From a bacterium (GTDB lineage: Bacteria > Elusimicrobiota > Elusimicrobia > Elusimicrobiales > UBA9959): 56,092 nt of DNA. The position numbers were made by a program, and so were the translations under genes. This document shows, piece by piece, positions 33,009 through 39,746 of the stretch. Each line of letters opens with the position of its first letter. Positions within the stretch are counted from its first letter, which is position 1. Location: NCBI GenBank assembly GCA_021786295.1, contig JAJYNO010000006.1, positions 1 through 56,092 on the forward strand. Direction: 5' to 3'. The notes under the pieces are model-generated. The model saw only the letters and a program-made list of their open reading frames with translations. It did not search any database and was not told where the DNA came from.

Positions 33009-33866
33009 TCACAGGAAATAAACCTCCGAGAAACGCCCGTCCCGGCGCATCGACACGACGTTCTTCCTGCCGCCGACGGCGCCTATCCTTTTCAGCAGGG
33101 CGGCCCGCTGGCCGGGAGGGGGCAGGAAGGAGCCGGAGGACTTCTTCAGCAGGAAATGCGTCTTTTCGTCCTCGCGCGTCCTGCCCCCCGGGTAAAGCCT
33201 GGTGACCCTGACGTAGTGGGCCGCGCCTTCCACGCGATGGCGCCTCAGGAAGCCCTCCTCCTCCGGGCGAAGGCCGGCCCCGCCGTCGAACGGGAACTTG
33301 GCGTAGATCTTGAAAGAGCGCGGGCCGTCCCGGAAGAAATCCGCGCCTAGGAACATCATGTTCCCGGCGGCGCGGTGGATATAGTCCCAGTCCCCGCGGC
33401 CGAGCGTCCCGGCTATCAGCTTGGCGGTCCTGACGCTCACGTTCCTGAAGCAGAAATAGACGGTTATCTTCTCCACCGACGGTCGCGAGAAGCCCCATTC
33501 GGCGCTGACTATGGTGTAGGGGAAGGCCATCCCGGTCCCCTCCACGCTCCGGACGAAATCACGCAGGAAACCCGCCGGGGCCGGGCCGAAACCGGCCAGT
33601 TCCATCAGCTCCAGCGCCCTGCCGGCGAAGAGCAGCCCGAGCTTCCCTTTGCGGCGCAGCTCAGGGCGGTAATAGATATAGTGCACGAACCTCGCCCTGA
33701 CCGGCGAATCGAACGGGATGGAGCTCTCGTACTCCGAGATGCTGAGGTAGCGGGAGTTCCTCTCGCAGACGCCCACCAGGTCCGAAGCGAGCCGCCGGCT
33801 GGCCGGTCCGGCCCCGAAAGCCTCCCCCAGGCGGCCGAGGCAGGCCAGCAGCTCCGGAGCGTTCAT
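33009..33866 (-). CDS. Unrecognised soluble protein of the Hxs island
   Basis: 285 residues; I do not recognise the family. It has no signal, no membrane span and few Cys. Two segments look like repeats of one strand-loop-strand unit: EWGFSRPSVEKITVYFCF and LGADFFRDGPRSFKIYAKF. A final strand pair is HYVRVTRLYP and KTHFLLKK. K-x-Y-x-F in repeated strands recalls PT-barrel (ABBA) prenyltransferases, but this is a weak visual likeness. It overlaps the PP-loop gene by ATGA (33863-33866), which favours ATG 33866 over GTG 33878. Operon context suggests a tailoring step on the peptide. Confidence 0.6.
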   Translation of the reverse strand: MNAPELLACLGRLGEAFGAGPASRRLASDLVGVCERNSRYLSISEYESSIPFDSPVRARFVHYIYYRPELRRKGKLGLLFAGRALELMELAGFGPAPAGFLRDFVRSVEGTGMAFPYTIVSAEWGFSRPSVEKITVYFCFRNVSVRTAKLIAGTLGRGDWDYIHRAAGNMMFLGADFFRDGPRSFKIYAKFPFDGGAGLRPEEEGFLRRHRVEGAAHYVRVTRLYPGGRTREDEKTHFLLKKSSGSFLPPPGQRAALLKRIGAVGGRKNVVSMRRDGRFSEVYFL

Positions 33867-34528
33867 CCGAGTTTCCACTCCAGCACTTCCAGGTGCCGCT
33901 CGCCGCCGGGCGTCTCCACGGGCCTGCTCTTCAGCACCTTCAGTCCCCGCTTGAGGAGCGGCCCCCTCAGCACCAGCGTCTGGAAATCGAAATTATCGGG
34001 GTCCGCCCCCCTTTTCTCCTGTTCTTCGAGATAGTTCATGAAGGCGCCGCCAGCGCGTTTGCCGAGAAAGCCCCGGGCCTCCCTGCCCACCACCCCGGTT
34101 ATCAGCATCTCGAGGCCGCTGCGCAGCGCCTCCCTGAACGCGTCGGCGGGGCTGACGCCGAGCAGCGGGTAGACGCAGGGAGTGCCGCGCACCTTTTCCG
34201 GGAACGCGCCGCGCCCGCCGGAGGGTCCGGAGAGGCCGATATAAAAAGCGCCGGTCTTCCCGGCTTTCACCGGGACCGCCCGCAGCGCGCGGCCGATGAG
34301 CGAGGCTTCATCGCCGAAGTCCGAGACCTTCTGGACGTAAGGCCTGAGGCCCATTCCGGCAGCCAGGTCCCTGATCAGGCGCGGATTGCGGAAATCGTTG
34401 AAGAATCCGAAGTGCTTCTTTCCCCCGTCCAGGTACAGCAGGCCGGAGACTTCGGCCTTGTCCCCCAGGGCCCGCATCAGGGTCAGATAGCTGTCCTTCC
34501 CGCCGCTGAAAGCGACTATCGTTCTCAT
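33863..34528 (-). CDS. Dph6-like PP-loop ATP pyrophosphatase (copy 2)
   Basis: 221 residues. IVAFSGGKDSYLTLM (4-18) is the PP-loop. FYIGLSGPSGGRG, YPLLGVSPADAFREAL, LITGVVGREARGFLGKR and FQTLVLRGPLLKRGLKVL follow the DUF71/Dph6 plan. It differs from copy 1 (13394): the acceptor-loop motif reads NDFRNPRLIRDLA rather than TELRKTGIVRLHA, and the final motif is closer to the family norm (TLVLRGPLLKR). An ATP-dependent amidation or adenylation in the pathway is inferred. It is followed with ATGA overlap by the unknown gene and preceded by a 36-base gap. Confidence 0.78.
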   Translation of the reverse strand: MRTIVAFSGGKDSYLTLMRALGDKAEVSGLLYLDGGKKHFGFFNDFRNPRLIRDLAAGMGLRPYVQKVSDFGDEASLIGRALRAVPVKAGKTGAFYIGLSGPSGGRGAFPEKVRGTPCVYPLLGVSPADAFREALRSGLEMLITGVVGREARGFLGKRAGGAFMNYLEEQEKRGADPDNFDFQTLVLRGPLLKRGLKVLKSRPVETPGGERHLEVLEWKLG

Positions 34529-34564
34529 AGGAGCGTCTCCCTGCGCCGGCCGGGGCCGGGCGTC

Positions 34565-35653
34565 TTAACCGCCATAAGAGGCCTCCACCATGCCGTGCAC
34601 CGCCTTCACGTAGGCGAAATACCTTTCGTCCGAGGAGGCCTTCTCAAGGACATCCTTAAAAAAAGCCTCTATCCTGCGGGTCCTGTAGGAATAGGGGGCG
34701 TGGCCGTCGGCCAGCCCGCCGATGACGTAGTAATCGGCTACGCACCGGCCGCAGGCCTTCGACGGGAACGAGCAGTCCCGGAACCTCTTCCGCAGGCCGC
34801 TGCGCGCGGCGCCTATCCTTATGCGGCCTATATACCGCCTGTAGTCCACGAAGCCGAAGGGGTAGAGCGAATAGCTGCCGTCGGGGTAGAGCTCCAGGTC
34901 GCGGTAGAGCGGGCAGGAGAACTTTTCGCGCGAGCCGGAACAGACCAGCATGTCCAGGAAGGTCTCCAGGAAGACGAAGTTCCCGGAGCGGATGCCGCGC
35001 TCTATGCGGCGCAGCACCTTCTCGAAGCCGGCGCGGAACGCGGCGAAGCTCTCCTCCGTCCAGCCGTGGCCGTGGACGCACTCTATGTCCACCACGCTGA
35101 ACCCGGCCTTCAGCACCTTCCCGAAATCCTCCGGGACGGTGGCCGCGTGCCCCGGGTTCACGCAGTAGAGGGCCACCAGGTTCTTCCCCTTAAGCGCCCC
35201 GGCCGCGAGCGCGCTCTTTTTGCTTACCACCGCGTGCGAGCCGGCCCCGCCGGGGAAGACGCGGTCGTGGTCGTGCGCCTCGCGGCCGCCGGAGAAGCTT
35301 ATGGCCAGTCCGACGCCGTTCTCCCTTAGCCAGGCGAGCTTCTCCTCGTCCAGCGGCACGGAGCTGGTGGCTACGGTGATGAAGAGCTTCTTGCGCGCCC
35401 TCCCGTTGGCCCTCCTGGCGTAGGCCACTATTTCCTTGAGCAGCTCGTACCTGAGGAACGGCTCTCCGCCGTAGAGCTCCAGCCTCTTGCGGCGGCCTGG
35501 GCTGGAGAGGAAAAGGTCCACGGCCCGCGCCGCGTCGGAAAAGCGCATGGTCAGCCCGAGGCTCTTGTCTATGAAGCAGTGCCGGCAGCGCAGCACGCAG
35601 TCGGAGGTGAGCGCCAGCTTGAGCTTCTGTATCTCCTTGTTGAACTCAGGCAT
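34565..35653 (-). CDS. Radical SAM protein, divergent type
   Basis: 362 residues. CVLRCRHC at Cys19, 23 and 26, ELYGGEPFLRYE and SFSGGREAHDHDR form the core. The C-terminal Cys are arranged as CSGSREKFSCPLYRDLELYPDGSY, FRDCSFPSKACGRC, unlike the compact group and closer to SPASM-like single-cluster proteins. VDIECVHGHGW is a Cys/His-rich segment of unknown meaning. It overlaps the upstream radical SAM gene by 8 bases and precedes the PP-loop gene by 36 bases. The best guess is a peptide-modifying or sensor-type radical SAM enzyme. Confidence 0.8.
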   Translation of the reverse strand: MPEFNKEIQKLKLALTSDCVLRCRHCFIDKSLGLTMRFSDAARAVDLFLSSPGRRKRLELYGGEPFLRYELLKEIVAYARRANGRARKKLFITVATSSVPLDEEKLAWLRENGVGLAISFSGGREAHDHDRVFPGGAGSHAVVSKKSALAAGALKGKNLVALYCVNPGHAATVPEDFGKVLKAGFSVVDIECVHGHGWTEESFAAFRAGFEKVLRRIERGIRSGNFVFLETFLDMLVCSGSREKFSCPLYRDLELYPDGSYSLYPFGFVDYRRYIGRIRIGAARSGLRKRFRDCSFPSKACGRCVADYYVIGGLADGHAPYSYRTRRIEAFFKDVLEKASSDERYFAYVKAVHGMVEASYGG

Positions 35654-36656
35654 AATAGGGCTTAAGCGGGAAAGAGGCGGGCTTCCTGCGCACGGGGCGG
35701 AACTCGCTCACGCCGTAGCGCTCCGAGTAGGCCCGCTCGAAACCGGCGCAGACCTTGTTGTAGGCGCAGCGCCGGCAGCCGGCGGCCTTGGCGCGCAGGC
35801 GCTCCGTGACCATGGTGTACATGCGCCCGATGTGCGTCTCCTCCGGCAGGAAGAGGTCGTCGTCGTTCTCCGGCAGCTCCCAGTCCTTCATGAGGTTGGC
35901 GTGCTCGGGCATCAGGCAGGGCAGGTAGTTGCTCAGGAACCTGAACGCGGGACGCACGCCGCTGGAGGCGAAGACCTCCACGGCCTCGCGCACGAATGGC
36001 ACCTGCTCCGAATACCTGGCCACGAGGCGGCCTATGTTGCCTTCGGCCGCGCCCATGCAGTGGGTGGCGATCAGGTGTATGGAATCCGTCGGGAAGCGCT
36101 CAAGCACGAAGCGCACGAAACCCGGAAGGTCCTTGTAGTTCATCGCGGTCACGGCGCTGTTGATGTTAAGGTAGACGCCGAGGCCGGAAAGGTTCTCGCA
36201 CGCGCGGCAGGCCTTGCGGAAAGACCCCTTGACCCCGGTGACGGCGTCGTGCGCGGCGGAGGTGCGGCCCTGCAGGGAGATGCTGGCGGTGTTCAGGCCG
36301 CTCTCCGCGAGCTCGCGCGCGTACGCGCGGTCGGCCAGCCTTATCCCGTTGGAGATCACCTGTATGGCCGGGTAGCCTATCTTCGCGGCGAGGCGCACCA
36401 GCCGCGGCAGCTCCTCGTAGACGGTGGGCTCACCGCCGATGAACTGCACCATGCGCGAGCCGTTCTTGTAGGAGAGCAGCAGGCGGTCCGCGGCCTGCTT
36501 GAGGCGCAGGTCCGGGTGGCGGCGCCATTCCTCCATATCGGGGGAACTGTAGCAGAAGACGCACCTGGCGTTGCAGGAATAGTTCAGCGTCAGCTCGCAG
36601 ACCTTCATGCGCCCGCCGGGCCAGCCGAACTTCTTCGCCGCTTCCCCGATGAGCAT
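35646..36656 (-). CDS. Compact radical SAM protein (HxsC-like group)
   Basis: 336 residues from ATG 36656, whose A is shared with the upstream stop (TGATG). CNARCVFC at Cys28, 32 and 35, QFIGGEPTVYEELP, ISLQGRTSAAHDAVTGVKGSF, VTAMNYKDLP and NYLPCLMPEHANLMKDWE precede the shared tail CRRCAYNKVCAGFERAYSERYG with EFRPVRR. An extra Cys20 precedes the core. It is paired with the HxsB-like gene just upstream, like the 18255/17372 pair, so it is another HxsC-type candidate. Confidence 0.83.
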   Translation of the reverse strand: MLIGEAAKKFGWPGGRMKVCELTLNYSCNARCVFCYSSPDMEEWRRHPDLRLKQAADRLLLSYKNGSRMVQFIGGEPTVYEELPRLVRLAAKIGYPAIQVISNGIRLADRAYARELAESGLNTASISLQGRTSAAHDAVTGVKGSFRKACRACENLSGLGVYLNINSAVTAMNYKDLPGFVRFVLERFPTDSIHLIATHCMGAAEGNIGRLVARYSEQVPFVREAVEVFASSGVRPAFRFLSNYLPCLMPEHANLMKDWELPENDDDLFLPEETHIGRMYTMVTERLRAKAAGCRRCAYNKVCAGFERAYSERYGVSEFRPVRRKPASFPLKPYYA

Positions 36657-38053
36657 CAGTCCACCCCTTCCGCGAGCCAGATATCGAAGATCTTTTTCCA
36701 CCTGCGGTCGCGCTTGAGCTTCAGCACGAGCCCGAACATCAGCTTGAAGAACCGGCAGCGGTCGCTGGAGGCCAGATCGCCCCAGAACGAGCCCTGGAAG
36801 ACGTAGTTGTAGACAGGCGAGATCCGGCAGTAGTAGCTGTAGGGGCAGCGCGCGCAGTACGGCTGGGACAGCTCTCCGAAGCAGGACGCTATCAGCGTCC
36901 TGGCCAGCGGCGTTCCCAGTATCCCCTCGAAGGTGTCGCGGCGGACGTTGCCCAGCCTGAAGAAGTCGTCACCTGACGAGGCCAGCATCCTGGCCTCGTC
37001 GGAAGGGTAGATGTCGCCGTTGCGGTCGTAGGCCAGCCTCACCAGCAGCTCCAGGTTGCGGTGCGGGTTCCGCTCCGCGGTCTCCGTCATCTTCAGGATG
37101 TTGAAGGCGCCCTTCTCGTAGACGGCCCGGCCTTCGCGCATGGTCAGTTCGCCCATGCGCTGCAGCGCCCTGCGGTAGAAAGCGAAGTACTCTTCCGGAG
37201 TATAACCGAGCCCGGAATTGCCGGCGGCGCGGCCCAGCGGGTCCAGCGGCCCCAGCTGTATGCGGTAAAGACCGTTCTCCACGTAGGAATCCACCGTCTC
37301 CTCGGGATAGGGCAGCAGGGCGCGCGTCACGGTGCAGATGGCGTTCGGCGCCTCCATGGAGGAGCCGCTGGCCCTGCGGCGGCCTATCTCGCCCAGCCAG
37401 CGGACCACCCGGTCGTAGTTGGAGCCGGCTCCGGAGGCGCGGTTGGCGTCGTGCACGCGGCGGACCGCGTCGAAGGAGGCGCAGACGGACACGCCGCTGC
37501 GCTCCAGGAAATCAAGTTTCTCCGAGTCCATGTTCTGGAGGTTGGTGACGACGGAGAAATGCAGCCTCTTCCCAGCCTTGCGGTTCAGGCGTTTCGCCTC
37601 CTCCACTATATATCTCAGGACACCGAAGTTCAGCAGCGGCTCCCCGCCCTGGAACTCCAGCGTGAGCCCTCCGCTCCTTATCGAAAAAACGAAGGCCAGC
37701 AGTCTGTCGGCCGTGGCCCGGGTCATGTCGCGCCCGGGAGAAGAATTGGCGCTGGCCGAGCAGTAGGCGCAGTTCAGGCTGCACCTGTTGGTCAGCGTGA
37801 CGATGTGTATGTACGGGCCGGCGTAGTCGGCGAAATAACGGCCGCGCAGCCTTGCGCCGACGCCGTCCAGGTCCAGCCTGTCGGAGAAAAAATCGTTCCG
37901 TTCCAGAAGGGCGGCCGTCCGCGGGGCCAGGTCCGGCCGCCGGAAAGCGCGCGAAGAGACGCGGGGAAGGAAAAAGACGCGGCCGGAGGAATTCGCCAGG
38001 AACATTCCTCCGGCCGTATTTTCAAAGGCTATGTCGAAGAGCTCGTTCTTCAT
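36656..38053 (-). CDS. hxsB: HxsB-like radical SAM protein with reduced SPASM cysteines (copy 3)
   Basis: 465 residues. CSLNCAYC at Cys91, 95 and 98, LEFQGGEPLLNF, CASFDAVRRVHDANR, LGPLDPLGRA and CARCPYSYYC place it with HxsB. It departs from copies 1, 2 and 4: RCPCG becomes NLELL, YTCDEGRM becomes YPSDEARM, and CGVCP becomes CRISP, so at least four auxiliary-cluster Cys are absent. The SDEARM form may be ancestral rather than a loss. QPYC and SSDRC remain. It lies 82 bases downstream of hxsA copy 2, behind a hairpin. Confidence 0.82.
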   Translation of the reverse strand: MKNELFDIAFENTAGGMFLANSSGRVFFLPRVSSRAFRRPDLAPRTAALLERNDFFSDRLDLDGVGARLRGRYFADYAGPYIHIVTLTNRCSLNCAYCSASANSSPGRDMTRATADRLLAFVFSIRSGGLTLEFQGGEPLLNFGVLRYIVEEAKRLNRKAGKRLHFSVVTNLQNMDSEKLDFLERSGVSVCASFDAVRRVHDANRASGAGSNYDRVVRWLGEIGRRRASGSSMEAPNAICTVTRALLPYPEETVDSYVENGLYRIQLGPLDPLGRAAGNSGLGYTPEEYFAFYRRALQRMGELTMREGRAVYEKGAFNILKMTETAERNPHRNLELLVRLAYDRNGDIYPSDEARMLASSGDDFFRLGNVRRDTFEGILGTPLARTLIASCFGELSQPYCARCPYSYYCRISPVYNYVFQGSFWGDLASSDRCRFFKLMFGLVLKLKRDRRWKKIFDIWLAEGVD

Positions 38054-38108
38054 CCCAGAGCGCGCCGCCCCGGCGCCCCGAAGCGCGGCAGGAGCGGGGA
38101 GGCGCGCA

Positions 38109-38127
38109 CCGCCCCGGCGCGGGGCGG
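38109..38127 (-). terminator. Hairpin behind hxsA (attenuator candidate)
   Basis: A 7-bp GC-only stem CCGCCCC/GGGGCGG with a 5-base loop, 9 bases beyond the hxsA stop and with no T-run. It may block some read-through into the enzymes or protect the 3' end, raising precursor relative to enzymes. Confidence 0.4.
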
Positions 38128-38135
38128 CCGCGGCG

Positions 38136-38414
38136 TCAGCACCACCCTCCCCTGGAATGGGAGCCGTGCGAGCCGTGCGAGCCGTGCGAGCCGTGCGAGC
38201 CGTGCGACGCGTGCGAGCCGTGCGAGCCGTGGCTGTAATGGCCGGTCTGGGCCGTGTAGTTCGTATGCAGGACGTTCTGGGCCGAGAGGTCCTCGGTCAT
38301 GGCGGCCCCTATGATACCCAGGGCGATGGCGGTCTTCAGCACGTCGGAGTCCACCATCTTTCCCTCTTCGCTGCTGAGGAACTTCTTTATTTTCCCGTTT
38401 CCTTTCTTTGCCAT
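38136..38414 (-). CDS. hxsA: His-Xaa-Ser repeat precursor peptide (copy 2)
   Basis: 92 residues. Leader 1-47 has KIKKFLSSEEGKMVDSDVLK, then TAIALGIIGAAMTEDLSAQN. HxS triplets run from His59 to Ser85 (nine units: HYS, HGS, HGS, HAS, five HGS) and end HSRGGWC. The C-terminal Trp-Cys is absent from copy 1, which ends in Tyr. The leader matches copy 1 at most positions but lacks four residues after KIKK. The Flp-like break would be after Gly18. It sits between the Cys-rich anchored protein (13 bases upstream) and hxsB copy 3, in an operon that also holds two HxsD-like proteins and hxsB copy 4. Confidence 0.82.
   Translation of the reverse strand: MAKKGNGKIKKFLSSEEGKMVDSDVLKTAIALGIIGAAMTEDLSAQNVLHTNYTAQTGHYSHGSHGSHASHGSHGSHGSHGSHGSHSRGGWC
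38160..38240 (-). repeat. 9-bp tandem repeat encoding HxS triplets (copy 2)
   Basis: Nine in-frame units, mostly CACGGCTCG on the minus strand, encode residues 59-85. Five central units are nearly identical at the DNA level, which suggests recent expansion by slippage. Confidence 0.9.
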
Positions 38415-38427
38415 AATCTTCCCCTCG

Positions 38428-39462
38428 TCACTCGCTTTTCTCTTTCTGGCCCGTCCTGGCCTTCCTGATGGCGGAATCCAGGGCGTTCTGCTGCTGCGCC
38501 GTGCGTTCCACGAGCATGGCCTGGTCGGCGATGGGCTTGACCATGCAGTAGTCCTGAAGGACGGCGGCGGCCAGCGGCTGGCACGAGTCGGCCGTCTTGT
38601 TGAGCAGGGCCGCCGCGAGCGGGCTCAGGTCCTGCCCGGCGGAGGCGGGGTCCTTGGACCTGACCGCGCCGTAAAGGGTCCACATCCTGGAGCAGGAATC
38701 GTTCTTGCAGCCGTCCGCGCTCTTCGGGAAGGTCTCCAGGCACGTCGCGCGCACCTCGGCCGGCGCCTTGCCGCAGAAGTTATCGGAGACGGCCGCCAGG
38801 CCGCCCTTGGCTATTCCGCAGAAATAGCTGTCGGACACGAACTTGTCGGCGCCCTTCATGTTATAGTGGAAATAAGCCGCGCACAGCGACATCCCGGACC
38901 CGCCCTGCATGTAGCCGACCAGTCCCGCCGGATACAGGGTCTCTATGCAGGAGCGGCGCAGCGCCTGGCCGGCCATGTCGCGCTCTTTTGCCGATCTGGG
39001 GCAGAGGTCCTTCCCCTGCACGAGGGCCAGGCAGGCCTCGTACTTCCCGGCCTTCTCGTAGAGCGCGTTTATGCGTGGCTCGCCTACGGCCTTTATGACG
39101 GCGTAGTTGTCCATCTGTTCCATCACCTTGTCGCTCAGCACGTCCCTGGCTTTAGTGCCCTGCGGACAGCCCTCCAGGTCCGCCGGCATCTTGGGGACCA
39201 GGGACTGGTCGATGTGCGCCGGCGGGACGGAGGGCGCGGACGGCTGCTGGTAGGGAGCGCCGGCAGTGCCAGAGAGCGGCGCGGACATGTCCTTGGCCGC
39301 CTCCGGCAGAGGCACTCCGACCTGCTGCGGCGGCTGCGGCACGGCCGCCTCCGTCTTCACGGCCTCGGCCGCTTCCCTGCTGGCCCGGACGGAAGTCCTG
39401 TACCGCGCATAAAGAAGCCCGGCCAGCAACGCCACCGCCACCAATATCAGCGTTCTTTTCAT
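38428..39462 (-). CDS. Anchored Cys-rich periplasmic protein upstream of hxsA (copy 2)
   Basis: 344 residues from ATG 39462, with its stop-start overlap (ATGA) to hxsD. One N-terminal span (LILVAVALLAGLLYA), a Pro/Ala linker containing PPQQVGVPLPE, then a helical domain with 14 Cys, many in pairs (DGCKNDSC, ADSC, LQDYC). QQVGVPLPEAA matches EQIGVALPPGA in copy 1, and FPKSADGC..TLYGAVRSKD matches FPMSEGDC..TYGLYSAMKSG. The function is unknown. Conserved position 5' to hxsA in both loci suggests a dedicated partner of the exported peptide such as a docking or assembly protein. Confidence 0.7.
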   Translation of the reverse strand: MKRTLILVAVALLAGLLYARYRTSVRASREAAEAVKTEAAVPQPPQQVGVPLPEAAKDMSAPLSGTAGAPYQQPSAPSVPPAHIDQSLVPKMPADLEGCPQGTKARDVLSDKVMEQMDNYAVIKAVGEPRINALYEKAGKYEACLALVQGKDLCPRSAKERDMAGQALRRSCIETLYPAGLVGYMQGGSGMSLCAAYFHYNMKGADKFVSDSYFCGIAKGGLAAVSDNFCGKAPAEVRATCLETFPKSADGCKNDSCSRMWTLYGAVRSKDPASAGQDLSPLAAALLNKTADSCQPLAAAVLQDYCMVKPIADQAMLVERTAQQQNALDSAIRKARTGQKEKSE

Positions 39463-39746
39463 CACGCCCCCTGTTTTTTCTGCCCCAGGGCCGAGACCAG
39501 CGCGTTGGCCAGTATCAGCTGAGAGGTCTTGAAGTTCTTCTTCACCAGGTCTATCCTGCACTGCTGGTTCAAAGCTTCGTTCATGAACTCCCGGAAAGCC
39601 GCCTCCGGGTCCCCGCCGGAAACCTCGACGCGGAGCCCGGCCGAGCCGTCCTTTACCTCTATGCGCGCGGCGCCGGAGACGTTGGCCGCCAGGCGCAGTG
39701 CCTCGGCGGAATAAACGACGCGGTCCACGGTGAATTCTTTTTTCAT
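39462..39746 (-). CDS. hxsD: HxsD-like small protein (copy 1)
   Basis: 94 residues from ATG 39746. VVYSAEALRLAANVSG, RVEVSGGDPEAAFREFMNEALNQQCRIDLVKKN and SQLILANALVSAL fit HxsD, the fourth component of His-Xaa-Ser systems. Its FxxExLxQxxR segment followed by a helix containing ILANAL is characteristic from memory. The reaction or binding role is not known. It lies between hxsB copy 4 (ATGA overlap) and the Cys-rich protein (ATGA overlap), so expression is tightly coupled. Confidence 0.7.
   Translation of the reverse strand: MKKEFTVDRVVYSAEALRLAANVSGAARIEVKDGSAGLRVEVSGGDPEAAFREFMNEALNQQCRIDLVKKNFKTSQLILANALVSALGQKKQGA

Noticed and set aside
13394-34528. Idea that the PP-loop proteins are tRNA thiolation or lysidine enzymes
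   Set aside because: They have the DUF71/Dph6 motif order (SGGKD, VVSGA, WLGR, PLFKR-type) and lack the Cys motifs of thiolases and TilS-type features.
38160-38240. Short regular repeats that might suggest a CRISPR array
   Set aside because: The 9-bp units are contiguous with no spacers and stay in frame inside a coding gene.
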